From: Chlorophyllum brunneum
Lineage: Eukaryota > Basidiomycota > Agaricomycetes > Agaricales > Agaricaceae
Assembly (NCBI GenBank): GCA_963576785.1
Contig: OY756143.1
Coordinates: 1-64,000, forward strand
DNA length: 64,000 nt
Reading direction: 5' to 3'
The translations under genes and the position numbers were made by a program. This document shows positions 1-11,875 of the stretch, piece after piece. Under the pieces are notes generated by a model. The model was not told the DNA's origin, ran no database searches, and saw only the letters and a list, made by a program, of their open reading frames with translations. Each line of letters opens with the position of its first letter. Position 1 is the stretch's first letter.

Positions 1-115
1 ACCCTAACCCTAACCCTAACCCTAACCCTAACCCTAACCCTAACCCTAACCCTAACCCTAACCCTAACCCTAACCCTAACCCTAACCCTAACCCTAACCC
101 TAACCCTAACCCTAA
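1..115. repeat. Telomere, (CCCTAA)n array
   Basis: About 19 perfect tandem copies of the hexamer CCCTAA run from base 1 to base 115 with no variant units, then stop abruptly at AAGTAC. This is the C-rich strand of the TTAGGG telomere used by many fungi, so the window starts at a physical left chromosome end. The absence of degenerate units suggests a true terminus rather than an interstitial relic. Confidence 0.97.
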
Positions 116-539
116 AGTACAGTTCTAATTGTAGGTATGCCTGCTACTACACCTGATAATATATCGGGGCCCGTTCGTCACTTGTGGTTCAATCTCTCCC
201 ACTCCTGTCTCCTTCCCAACTCTCCTGTCTTGCGATCGCAGCTTGTGTCAGGTATTCTTGAGTTGTTGTTGAGGTACAGGTGTGCGCGATAGGCGGTCTT
301 CATTTGATGGTGCAGGCGTTCTCTGCCTGCAGGCCAGTGATGGGATGAAGTGAGGGTGGTAGTGAGGTGGTGAAGGGGGCATTGTGGTGGTGTGTTGGTT
401 GGTTATGATGATGGTCACCAACATCAACGTGCTGAGCACAGCCTCGGTCGGGGCCATACGGCGTATGCCGATTGCCGTCCAGGAGATGGCACGTTGACCA
501 TCAATGATGGGTGATTGGATCACCAGAGATTGATGGCAC

Positions 540-1090
540 TGAGGGTCAGGGTGTTTGCATGTCATCAGTGATGCCATCACTGATGGCTGATGGCATGCAA
601 CGAGTACGTGTGGGTGCCATCAGTGATGAGTGATACCATTACTGATGGCACCGAGTTGATGGGATGGGAGCGTACCATCAGTGGTGAGTGATGGTATCAC
701 TGATGGTTGATGGCATGCACTGAGTGCCGTGTGAGTGCCATCAGTGATGAGTGATACCATCACTGATGGCACCTATTGATAGGATGATGGCATGTACCAA
801 GTACCGTGTGAGTGCCATCAGTGATAACCGATGGTATCACTGATGGCACCTTTTGATAGGACAAGAGCGTGCCATCAGTGGTGAGTGATGGTATCACTGA
901 TGGCTGATGGCACGCACCAAGTACCGTGTGAGTGCCATCAGTGATGAATGATACTATCACTGATGGCACCTTTTCATAGGACAAGAGCGTGCCATCAGTG
1001 ATACTATCACTGATGGTTGATGGCACGCAGTACCGTGTAAGTACCATCAGCGATGAGTGATACCATCACTGATGGCACCGAGTTGGCGGT
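540..1090. repeat. Subtelomeric palindromic repeat field
   Basis: The core GCCATCAGTGAT and its reverse complement ATCACTGATGGC alternate through this stretch, usually separated by a few bases (for example GAGTGATACC), so each pair can fold into a hairpin. Spacers are themselves repeated: CGTGTGAGTGCCATC, a TTTTGATAGGACAAGAGCG-like block, and a GGCATGCAC or GGCACGCAC block. Units are imperfect and spacing varies. The short open frames on either strand here are by-products of the repeat and are not genes. Confidence 0.85.
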
Positions 1091-2407
1091 ACCATCATCC
1101 TCGGCTGTTTCCGAATGGTACCTGGTGGTACCCTATATTCGTGTTTAATAGAGTTTATTCTATATAATATTAAAGAGGCCACGGACTGGGACGGTTGTGG
1201 GCTCATTGGAATCGCATTTAACAGCCCTATTTATTGGTATATAATTGCAATTTTCTATATGGCCTTGTATCCAGATACAGGCATTGATGGCACCCAGGGG
1301 AGTAGACCCCTGGTTGGAGTGGTAATACTACTAGGTGATAGTCACGGTAATGCATAACTCTCGTACTTGACAAGCACTTTTCAATTGTGGACTTGAGCAT
1401 GGATTTTTTCAGTTAGGATGCTGGTTCAGGCTTGGTACGGATGTGACTGGCTATACTTGGATTAAATCCGATTTTCCTGAATCCGGCAAAGATATCCCAA
1501 CCTTCATCGGGTTTCACAGGCTCAATGTCGACGCAATCCTCAACCCACTCGACTCATTCAGTACATTTCTGCCTGATGACGTAGGGTTAGACATTCGGGG
1601 TATGGGGGCGGGTTGACATGGGTAGGGTTTGACCACTCGGCCCAAATTCCTCCTGTTTGCACCAGTCCGAAGCATCATCTGGCGGCGCCTGGACCCGAGC
1701 ATTGGCGGGGGTTGGACGGTGACCTTGAGCTGCAGAACTTTACGTGTCATCAAACCATTGCGCGGGGTGTCCTGTGGATTCGGTACCGTGAGGATTGGTG
1801 CAATTTCAGGTGCTCGAGGTGCCCAAGGGTTAATTATACCTGTCCTAGAGACATTCCTATCATTCGTGCGTTGCCTAAACTTGTCAGCACGACACCCACA
1901 TAATAGTTTGTTGCCCAACCCAGTGGGCTATACGTCTATCTACCCACAGTTATCAGGCTTCCGTTGAGAAGCAGCTTAGTAACTTTGACGGTGTCTCCAT
2001 CCTTTGAGGATAAGGATTCTTGGACCCTACCGTCAGTCTTATTGAACGACAGGAACATAAGATATCACATACTTGGTGCCAACGTCAATGTTTCCGCTAC
2101 CATTTCCCATTCCATCCCCGCCTAGCTGGCCATCTATCATGAGGGCAAAAAATACCTGAGATTGAGAATCAATAGTACTGGAAACAAGTACCCCGTCGAA
2201 CGAACTGGCATGGAGGCTTAGTGGAGCAGACGGAACAGAGGGTGGGGCAGGTCAACCCAGGCGGGGGCTGTGTATATTCATTAGCAAGAACGTTGTAGGC
2301 ATGTCTGTGGAGACGATTGTTGGAAGAGGAGGTCGGATGAACAATTAAGGATATAATTCCGGTAGGAGAGACAACTGTAAAATGTACCCAATAAATTGAC
2401 ATGAAAT
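1091..2407. other. Subtelomeric spacer, no supported gene
   Basis: Between the hairpin field and PHO88 there are only short overlapping open frames on both strands (the longest about 134 codons on the minus strand at 1514-1918, overlapped by two plus-strand frames of similar size). None has recognisable motifs or splice-supported extension. Bases 116-539 are likewise non-repetitive spacer. Confidence 0.5.
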
Positions 2408-3254
2408 CTAATCCTCCTTTTTAGATCCAGCGCGTTTCTCAGCCTCGGCGATAGATGCCGAATCGGACTTGGGGCCGGGGGCAGCTGAAGAAATTTTACA
2501 TCAAGAGACGCAATGACACAGATTTGGATTGAGGCTTACGACCCATGAGGCTAGGGGACGAGAAGGGGCGCTTGAGATCTCCCGTGGCAGGTTTACCGAA
2601 CAAGTGGATCGCGATGGGCTTGGCGTCATATATTCCCTTGACACCCATTAGAGCCTGGACAAATAGTGGCTGGGTAAACTTGAAATATCCGTGCATAACA
2701 GCCATCATGGCGATGCCAAAGTAGGCAGACCGAAGCTAGGAGAGTGTGATAAGAAGACGTCGACATGGGAGGAGTGGAGGACTCACAAGTTTGGACACTT
2801 CTGCGAGGTCGTAGTCGCGGACGGTCGTGGTCACGAGCTTTCCGGAATCCTGAGTCTTGTGGAGTATTAGCGAGGATGCGATCGGAGTGGATTACGCGTA
2901 CCATTGGATTGGCGGCCTCAACTGGAAAGGAGTTAGTTTAGGATAAAAATGGCGCAAGAGGAACGCACCATATTTGAGCACGGTTTGGTCATTTTTGCGC
3001 TTAATCTGGGGACAGGTAAGACAAAGAACAGCCGGGAAGAGTCATGCGCACGGTGAGGGAGACCCAGTAGTAGGTCGCGAGGATGAAGACCTGGGCAGTG
3101 ACATAACCAATCCTGACATAGTTGAGGATGATGGGATCGTCGAATGCAATCCTGCGCGCCACTACAGAATAAGGCTAGCTGAAGGTGGCGGCCAGAAAGA
3201 CTCACACTGCATGGCGACAAGCGAGACGACGAGATTTTGAATGGCCGGATTCAT
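2408..3254 (-). CDS. PHO88: Pho88 / Snd3-like ER membrane protein
   Basis: Small ER membrane protein of the Pho88 family, known in yeast for phosphate transporter maturation and, as Snd3, for SRP-independent targeting of membrane proteins. The start MNPAIQNLVV is the family start. Exon 1 splices (intron 3162-3205) into an exon reading QLARRIAFDDP and a hydrophobic segment; later exons give IKRKNDQTVLKYVE, then KLVTTTVRDYDL, then the hallmark IHLFGKPATGDLKRPF near 2596. The last exon ends SIAEAEKRAGSKKED. At least five introns of roughly 45-60 nt; about 185 residues, the usual family length. It is divergent from the SLM1-like gene and shares a very short promoter with it. The family assignment is strong; exact middle splice sites are by eye. 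Confidence 0.9.
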
Positions 3255-3390
3255 GGTGGGGGTGAGGAAGAGGAGAAGCCTGGGAGCAAATGCTGACGTA
3301 GCAACTTTTCGCGTATGTTGGGTCTTGTTTGGCAGCAGCCTTGGGTGACGTCACGTATATATAGAACACTGTCCCCGCTTATTCCTCGAC
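3255..3390. promoter_or_regulatory. Shared divergent promoter with CRE-like site and TATA box
   Basis: Only 136 bp separate the PHO88 and SLM1-like start codons. The palindrome TGACGTCA, the classical CRE/ATF bZIP site, lies at 3346-3353, followed at 3356-3363 by TATATATA, about 30 bp before the SLM1-like ATG. The TATA box faces the plus-strand gene; the symmetric CRE could serve both. Function is inferred from sequence only. Confidence 0.55.
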
Positions 3391-5689
3391 ATGGCTCATT
3401 CCACTTCTCTCTCCCGCGGGACCTCCCGCACTAGTAGAACTGGCTCTCACAAGTCTCGCTCCTTAGTCAAGAAAAATATTGAGATGCATGACCTGAACGC
3501 GGCAGACCTCCTTATTGAGCGTTTCACCGCTTGGAAGATCATTGTCAAGCAGCTCGCATCGTACTTTGAGGGTTATGCAGATATCCAGAACAATTCCGCC
3601 CGGGAGATGATCAAACTCTCCGCTATCATTCAGGTGCCATTCCGTTCTGGAAATCATTTCCTTGGAGAGGGCGGTCTTCAGGTGCGCACATCTCCTCTTT
3701 ATCCATATCTCCTCTTATTCCTCCTACAGGACGTGTTCTACGGCATTCGCGACAAGTCAAGGCAGATAGCTGATCAACATGCCGACCTCGGCCGCACTAT
3801 CAACAGTTCTATCGTCCAACACCTCCAGAAGCTCCTCGTCGAAATCAAGGCTCACTTGGATGTACGTTCTCTACTATGCACCTCATCCCGTCATGACACG
3901 TTTCCAGAACGTTCGAAACGATACTGCTAAACTCGCCGTGAGCGTAGCAAAGGAACGCGAGACTTCCGCCAAGTTTATCGGAGAGCTCGCCAACGACATC
4001 TCAGTCTTCAGAAATACTCCAATGGGTATTACCGCCAAGAGGGATCCGTATGTTTCACCGGTCCTACTCACTTTTCTCTGGTCTCACACAGTATTAGATA
4101 TCTTGCGAACCAACGCGTCTTCCCACAACTCCAGAAACAAGTGGTCGAGGAAAATCTTCTTCAAAAGTCTGTTATTGTAATGCAACAAAACAGCGCCCAT
4201 TTTGAAGAGGGCATTGTTCGCGCCATTCAGTCTGCCTGGCAAACCTTTGACGAGTGGCAGTCTCGCGCAGCTGGGTCAAGTCAGGAGATGTTTCGCGCAC
4301 TATCAACGCACCTCGCTTCGCTTCCCGCCGATCGAGAGTGGATATCTTTCGCCGCCCGCTCCAATCACCTGCTCGATCCTGAAACACCTCTCCGAGACCC
4401 GGCCTACATCAACTATCCGAACAAGCACGATCCTAGCGTTTTTGCAGTTCATACCGGTCACTTGGATCGCAAGAAGAGGTATTCTCGCAACTACCAGGAG
4501 TCCTATTTCGTCCTCACTCCCGCCGGCTTCCTCCATGCCTTCGAAGAGTCAGATTCTTCCCATCCCTCTGGGCGTGGTCTCACCCCAATTTTCTCCCTAT
4601 TCCTCCCCAACTGTACTCTCGGCCCTCCGTCCGCCGTCAACGCCAAGAGTCATAAATTCCACATTGAAGGTAGAAAGGACGGTAGTGGAGTGACCAAGCC
4701 CGGTGGCCTTCGTGGCATCCTTAGCGGCGACAATTCACCTGCATGGACTTTCCGCTCTCGAAGTAGGGAGGAGATGATGGAATGGTGGAATGATCTTCGT
4801 ATGCTTTGCGCCCGTTATCTCATTGCCAGTGAACAAGTCGAACGCAATGGTCCTGTTGAGACCGCCGTTCGCTCTGTTGGGTATCGAACCGAAGATGAAG
4901 ATGAGGGCAGTAGCGCCGATGAAGAGGTTGATGAGGGTTATCATGAAGCTACCACATCACCAAGGCCACTGGGCTACATGCACGAAAAGGGTATTCAAGG
5001 CGCCGAGATTGGACCTCACGGCTATGCGGTAAGTGTGAACACATGCTTCAGTACCCGTTCCTCATTCAAAATAGATCGAGAAAAAACCAGATTCTGGTTA
5101 CGACACCCGTGGCATTCCTACCCAACGCACCGTTCGCCAGCATGAGAAGGCACCCGAGAGTCACCCCTACTATGAGGGTGATGGCGCCGTTATCGATCAA
5201 GACACAGCTCATGTCGCGGCCCAAACCACTGGTACAACGCACGAGCCCTCAGCGCATGCTGCCAGGTATATTCGTGCTACTGGCTATGTCCCAGACGAGC
5301 TGGCACTCGAAGCAGGCCATGTCGGACATGACGTTGAAGATGCTCAGTATTCGGATCTAGCTGCCACCAGCCCCCAACAGGTCCCCTCCGCCACCTCCCA
5401 ACCTATGCAGAGCATTCGTCGTAGTCCGATGCCGGATCCCCAACGCCAGGGTGCATCGTCTCCCCAACATGGCCAACACGGCAGCGGGAGTTCCCAGTTG
5501 GGCGAGGCCAGTCCACATCTTAGCCCCCAAGAAGCACCTGAGAGTCCGACTCACGCCAGCGGAGGTACTTCATCTCAGTACGCCCCACGGTATTCCCAAG
5601 CCCCTACCCACGAATATGATCCACCCCCCGCCACTAATGACGTTGCGACTGCACCTGTCGAGGCTTCCTACACTGGGGAGCACCAATGA
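3391..5689 (+). CDS. Slm1/Slm2-like PH-domain protein (TORC2 / eisosome signalling)
   Basis: Homologue of the fungal Slm1/Slm2 family, PI(4,5)P2-binding plasma-membrane proteins with an F-BAR-like helical region and a PH domain that link membrane stress to TORC2 and Ypk kinases. Five exons: 3391-3681, 3730-3861, 3908-4047, 4092-5028, 5075-5689, giving 704 residues. Residues about 30-290 form the helical region (motifs YADIQNNSAREMIKLSA, DVFYGIRDKSRQIADQHADL). About residues 330-470 form the PH domain, starting TGHLDRKKRYSRNYQESYFV and ending near WWNDLRMLCARY. The C-terminal 200 residues are acidic, then Pro/Ser/Gln-rich and probably disordered. The frame is continuous across all four introns. 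The start has a TATA box 30 bp upstream. Confidence 0.88.
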
Positions 5690-8600
5690 AAGTCTCCAGT
5701 CGATTAGCAAATTACGGGCTCTTCTCTCTGATCTCTATTCTATCTTTCTAGAATGCGCATGTATGTATTACCAACGTTGTGGGTCTAGGCGGTCTGAAGC
5801 TTTGTACTATCCTTTATTATACTTGATATATTACTACCTTGTATTTGTACCGTGCTACTAATGACCTTGTAATAATGTGATTGATGTATCAAAGCTTCGT
5901 TGTATCCGACCCCGCTGAGCGAACCGAAAACCAAGAGTTAAGAGTTCCGTTGTAGTGGGGCTCGGGAATTCAATCATGTGGCTTCGAGTAAAAAAAACGT
6001 GGCAACCTTTTCTTTGCTCAGATGCAGCATAATAGACGACGAAGCTGACAGTATTAGCCTCAGTAACAATAAGGTCACCGGATATCAGAACGTGTGCAAG
6101 TCAAATCAGCCGATGATACGAGAAATGAAATGTGGTGATGGCCAACAGGAGCCTAGAAGCTGGATCGCTGTGGTTGATGAACGCCGCGACCGCAACACGC
6201 TTGATGGCGAGTTAGGATGCGTTTGGCTAGAACCCTTATGCGGTGACCGGGAAGTGAGTGGACGGGGAATGGAGAGAAGGAAGGCGAGCCTCGTGGTGCC
6301 GGCGGTATCAGTTGATATTTATCGTACGATCGTCTGTGCAAATGAAACCCAGCCAATAGGTAACACAAATTAATAACCTCAAATCACTCATTCATTAGAT
6401 GCCAGACGGTCCACTTGGCAGAGCCCGGATAGAACGTTTGATTGGTTTTTCCGGGCCTCCAATGGTACTTTCCATTTTACTCGGTCAGCGTCAAGGCTGC
6501 AAGTCTAAAGAAGTGGACAATGCTTAGTATGATAACGTGAATAATGCTTCGCGATGCCGCCATACTGAACCAAGAAGCTGGCGAGCCTCATGGCCCAAAC
6601 TCCCACGGATAGGCGGGATCTTACATTTTGGGGTACCCCGACTATAAGTACGTCGTAATAGAGTGCACGGGCGGCGGCGGAGAATACAAACCGAAATGAA
6701 AAGCTCACAACCGAGAATGGAACGTAAATTAAGGAAATTTGCTGTTCAATTGCTCTATTTACCCCGGCGCCCTCGGAGTCGAGTTTTTGTCATTCAGTCC
6801 TGTAAATATGATTGTTCCCTCATCGAGTCGAGATGGCAAATTGCGCAATGTTGAAAAGACCGATACGACGAGAACAGTGCCTTAGCTCAGGGAGTTGGAC
6901 TGAAACTCATCCAATCGGAAATAAAAACTGCTTACACGATGGCCGAGACACCCTTGTACACTAATAAACAGCTTTGATAAACGAACAGCTGAGGAAGAGG
7001 GGGTTGTCGCCGGAGGTCATTGCCGGCAGCCCCGTTCTACTAGTCTTTTTTTCGTCGCAGTAGTTCGCGAAGGCGATGAATGTCAACGTAAAAAGTACTA
7101 CCCTACAGGCTGCCCATGATGCCTCGGTTGTATCCTCACTTACTACTCCGGCATAATGCTTGTCAGGAATAAGTTCCAAACCGAGCAGTATCTGGGGAGA
7201 TAACCCAGATGTTGTTATGACTACAAGATATCACAAGGAATAAAGCCATATCTTGAATCTCAGAGCTTGCTTCCCTTGCATGAGGTCCTCACCAACACCC
7301 TCTGCCCATACTGCGAGGTCAAGTTGCCACCGGGGAGGTTGCTGCTTCCGCCACGGACAGCGGAACTTGGGGTGCGTACTCGATCTGACTCCGGGGGGGT
7401 TGGTGCGAATCCTGGTTACGAAGTCATTAACCGTGTGCAGTCATAAGTCGTGATAGCCGGGTGATGCTATGAGTGTGAGAATTCCGAAAAAAATGATCTT
7501 CGGGGCTCGACCTGCACAACGACAGATCGCGGTATCTAAAGAATAAATTGATCGTAGCCAGCGAGTAGTGCCTACACTTCTTGACATCACGAAATGGCAC
7601 TGTCCTATGATATTACCTAGGATGCTTTCCCGACTCCGTTGCCGCCTTCCCGTCCGACGTGGTTAGACACTACACTTACCGGGCTGCTCGCAGCAAAAAT
7701 GCAACAATCTTTCCCGTGCTGGTGTAAATGTTAGCCATCGGGTCGTGCTTGCTTTCGCTTTTCGCGAAAACGGAAATCCTGGTACTGGGCTCAGGAAAAT
7801 GTCTTATAGAATACATCAACAATGGAACCCCGTGTGGCGGAGCCTGACTGGTCCGATTCACTACATTCCCCGGTGCTGCTTGGGAATGAAACGACAAAAT
7901 TCAGTCTTTGGTCCATCCACTGCCAGTGGCATATCCAAAATACCCTATACTCGCCTACTTTTGTGTTTCCACTAGAACATACCCATATGCCCGGTTTTCT
8001 GACGAGACTTTGTGTGCCTTCGAAAGGATGCATCATCTTTCTCGGGGGAGCCGGAGCCAAATATATAGGGTCAAATAGATACCAGAGCCAGTGAGGCCTA
8101 GTACCAACAGAAGCATCTGGGTAAACTATCTAGTAACTGGTGTGATCTACTCCATGATAGGTGGCTTGTACGAGCTTTGGCCCCCTAAATTATCGGCAGG
8201 GTTTTCACAACTACCGTTTGCCATCTTGGAAAGGCATCCAGTGCTCATTCAGGGCCATCACTGTATAACATTGCAAAATCTCAGTGCAATCCACGCTACA
8301 CCACAGGGTTATTCAAAAAGAACAAGAAATATTGTGAATTGAAATAGTCTAGATTTGTGTGTTTCCTCTTTCTTTTCCTGTCTTCTGCTGCCGTTATAGT
8401 GGATCTCGCCCAGATCCTCCTCTTACACATACAATCCTCCCGCAGAGAAGGAGATTTCCTTTTGTTGGAATGAGAAGGCGAGCTAGGTAGTCCGGGCTAG
8501 TGGCAAACACGAACAACATATTGAATCTTATTCATTATGCGCCACGAAATCTCTGTACCTGTATCGTCTTTGAGTTCAAGAGAAGGGAAGAATCATTTAC

Positions 8601-10426
8601 CTCTGCGGTAGCGCGTCCACATGTATTTGTTGCCGTACACTTTGTTTGTTGATAAGTCGCGTCTCCATTCTGGGGTACCGACTTGACTTGAGTAGCGCCC
8701 CCAGTCGATGTCAACCCAACGTATGACAGTTCATTTATAAAAATGCAGAATGAGGGTGTAGCTCAGGAAGGGAAACCAAGAATCAGTGTCGTCTGACTCA
8801 ACCCACTATTTTCTTTTAGAGATCCACCGCATTCAAATAATTTACGATGAGATTCAAGTCCTTAGCGTCAAGAACAGCGGATAAAGATTCACGCCATATC
8901 CTATCAGCCAACGGCCCCGAATTGCGCACCCGTTGGGCGGGGACCTGGTAAAGGTAATAAAGGTAACCAAAACGAGCTGGTCTAGTAGTGCTTACACATA
9001 AAGAAAATATTTTTTCTCCTGATGCACCAACGTGTCAAGGACAAGGAATACTTAGTATCTTTGATCACATGGTGACATCTCCCTGACTACCCTGGTTCTT
9101 GGAAAAGCAAACGATCCGGTGGACCGGCCGAGAGGACTTGAGGGCGATTGTAGCCAGATGGGAGGACGAAGTCGAGAAGATAAGACTTCGCAGATTTCAT
9201 CTCGGGGCTAGGTTGCGATGGCGAATACCGCTCACGAAGTTTTCCAGGAAATTGATCCTAGGACGCAGAGAAAAAGAGGCATGATCGCTCCAACATATCA
9301 GAAAATTCCACGGGTTCCGAATGGACGGAGGGCGCTACAGCTCGTAGACATATGGCATGATGTGCTCAGGGTCCTGAACTTCCAGATAAAGAACTACATA
9401 AATCTTCTTCTAGGCCCGCATTCCATCGCCATTGGCAGTAGGGTCGTCAACAAGATATAGTCAGAATGCGACACACGTTGCTACGAAAATACCGTCCAAG
9501 AAGGGGAGCTCTTGTACTTGTATATAGAAACAGATGAGGAGCTGAGAACGATGGGAAAGATGTGGCATACCGGCGAGCTCCGGTGTGCCGGTTTGATGGG
9601 TGATAGCGGGAAGTTTGGCCTTCCTGATGGAGAATCGGTGAGACTGGGAATATTCTTGAGAACGGCGAACGTGTAATCGTGAGTGGATTGGGGTAAAAAT
9701 GGTACAAACTCCCTAGAGATATTCTTGCTGGGCGGTGGGCTGAGGGACCACAACCTGTATGGCTTCCGAGGATATTGGAATCAAGTCAGCGAAGGTACGT
9801 TGAGCCTGCTTCGGTGGACAGAAGGTACGTACATTGACGGTGGTAAGGGGACGAGGTTTGATAAGATTAGGCAGGACAATGCGCACCTTATCGGTCACAG
9901 GACTGTGCAAAGATGACATCGAGACTCGGCGTTTATGGCTGGTCACTCCACATTGAATCAAGCTTCTAGCTTTGAAGCGAGGTTCTGGGGGCGTGGTTGG
10001 GGGCATGGTCTATGAGCAGCATATGGTTCGAGGTTGTGCTACTATGTACCCGTAGATTGGCCATAAGCAGCATCGAGAGGATGCGCAGGACGCATTGTGT
10101 CAATCGTGGGCGAGGTCAGGTGAAGGGGACGAACAATGATTGCCGCTTTAGGGCAGTTCGGGACAGATCTCCTCCCCGATCAGGGCTCAGTAGTTGTGAG
10201 ATATTATTCGGTCGCAGTGAGCGAGGAGAAGGTTATACTACCCTTTTCAGTCACTCAGGCTCGCCTCGTGTTTATAGACAGAGTTCCCTTTTCTACCACG
10301 ATTCTGGTCCTTGTTTTCCCTCCCCTCACCAAACGCCCATACTCCTCCGCCTTTACCTCTTTCTCATCCCATCCGCGATACCTCTATTCTCCTCTACGCC
10401 TTGGAGAAAGTATAATTACCATTATT
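5690..10426. other. Gene-poor stretch, no supported gene
   Basis: About 4.7 kb with only short, overlapping open frames on both strands and no family motif that I recognise. A minus-strand patch at about 9447-10006 has two overlapping frames of 90-97 codons rich in Pro and Ser, but I could not join them into a convincing spliced gene. Frequent stops in all frames suggest non-coding or long-decayed sequence. Confidence 0.5.
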
Positions 10427-11875
10427 ATGCCTGCGGAAAGAACGAGAGGATCGAGAAGGACGGAGTCGGACGGTGAGATAAGATTTCAGAAATACCAGCA
10501 CGAGTTGATCGACTCACAGGCGAGGTTTTCACAGGTCAGCGCTTGGTGTGGACCATGCCCGTTGAGCCCACAGATGCCTCTGGCGTCTCTTTCACAACCA
10601 ACATCACACCAGTCACATTCAATGACGGCCCTCCTCCCCTCGTGGATGCCCCTCCGATCGAGACTATTTTGTTTCCCCCCACGGAAGAATCGGCCCCAGC
10701 GTCCCGTCGCCCCGCTCACTCAAAGAAGAAGCCTGAGAATCACATCCCTCGTCCCCCCAACGCTTTCATCCTTTTCCGTTCGTCATTCATTAAGAGTCAA
10801 CATGTTTCCACGGAAGTCGAGACCAATCACTCGACGCTCTCAAAGATTATTGGGCTGACCTGGCAAAATCTCCCAGAGAAAGAACGGCAGGTCTGGCATG
10901 CAAAGGCCAAGGCAGCGCTCGAAGAGCATAAGCGCAAGTTTCCTCAGTACGCATTCAGGCCGACTCAGTCCAAAAAGGGAGGGACACCGGAAAAGCGGAA
11001 AGTGCGAGAGGTAGAGCCAAAGGACATGAAGCGTTGTGCGAAGATAGCAGAACTCCTAGCTGCAGGGATGAAAGGGCAAGAGTTGGACCTGGCTATGGCG
11101 GAATTCGACAAGCACCATGTTCCCGAGGTTGTAACACGCTTCGAGGCACCTATCACTGCGAGGGCCTATCGCCGATCATCATCCGCCCCAATCCCTGACA
11201 CTGAGAATTCAAAATCCCAGCAGTCCTTCTTCTCTACCGTCACCAACGTCAAGAAAGCACGCGCCTCGAGTACCCGTCCAACTCGTTTCCCGACCCCAGA
11301 GGTGGCAGCGTCCATAAACCTGAATCACCAACCATTGAAGCAGGAGCCATCTTTCGTAAGTCCGCAGTACCCCCATTTCGGGACTTCTCGGCTCATACTA
11401 TCTTTAGGACTTCACGTCCTTCTCCTTCGATAAGACTTCGTCCCCCCTGCCAACATTCAGTTTTGATCCCCTTACTGACGTTGCCCCTCCTTCCCCCGTT
11501 GAGTCGGCCACCTCTGGGCAAGACATGTATCAGCTGTCCCTGAATGTCGATAGCCAGGGCTTCCTAGACGATTGGAACCAGTGTGGTACCCCCATCACTC
11601 CCAGCACACCCGACTTCCTGGGGACTCCATCGCCACCGCCATCCTTCCCAGGCTCGTTCGATGCTTTCGCCACACCGATGGAGAAGGCTATTCCTGATTT
11701 TTCGGTCGCGTACCCCACTTACCAGCATTGTGGGATCGAAATGGGTCTTACGGGAGAATCTTACCTGTCGAACCCTGGTGACTATGCGACTTTCCAGCCA
11801 CATTCCGATACATCCCTCGGCCAAATTGACATAGATTTCTCCGCTTTCATGTCCACCACTCTCCAACCCTACTAG
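10427..11875 (+). CDS. HMG-box transcription factor (MATA-HMG type)
   Basis: DNA-binding protein with one sequence-specific HMG box, the type found in fungal mating-type and fruiting regulators. Exons 10427-10472, 10520-11355 and 11408-11875 give 449 residues. The first exon, starting MPAERTRGSRRTESDG, is chosen because its 47-nt GT-AG intron keeps the frame into EVFTGQRLVWTMPVEP. The HMG box spans about residues 100-175: it opens HIPRPPNAFILFRSSF and continues through the SKIIGLTWQNLP and WHAKAKAALEEHKRKFP helices. A basic patch follows, then a Ser/Pro-rich tail that could act as an activation region. It sits alone between two gene-poor tracts, with no pheromone or receptor genes nearby, so a mating-type locus role is not supported by context. 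Confidence 0.87.

Noticed and set aside
248..1047. Minus-strand open frames in the subtelomeric repeat region
   Set aside because: The repeated peptide pattern follows directly from the palindromic DNA repeat; there is no start context, splice support or family similarity.
1514..1967. Open frames of 96-134 codons on both strands
   Set aside because: Three frames overlap the same DNA with no recognisable motif, so at most one could be real and none can be preferred.
9447..10006. Pro/Ser-rich minus-strand frames as a two-exon gene
   Set aside because: The frames overlap rather than adjoin, and attempted splices did not keep phase.
10427..11875. HMG-box gene as part of a mating-type locus
   Set aside because: No homeodomain, pheromone precursor or receptor gene is nearby; HMG-box regulators are common outside mating loci.
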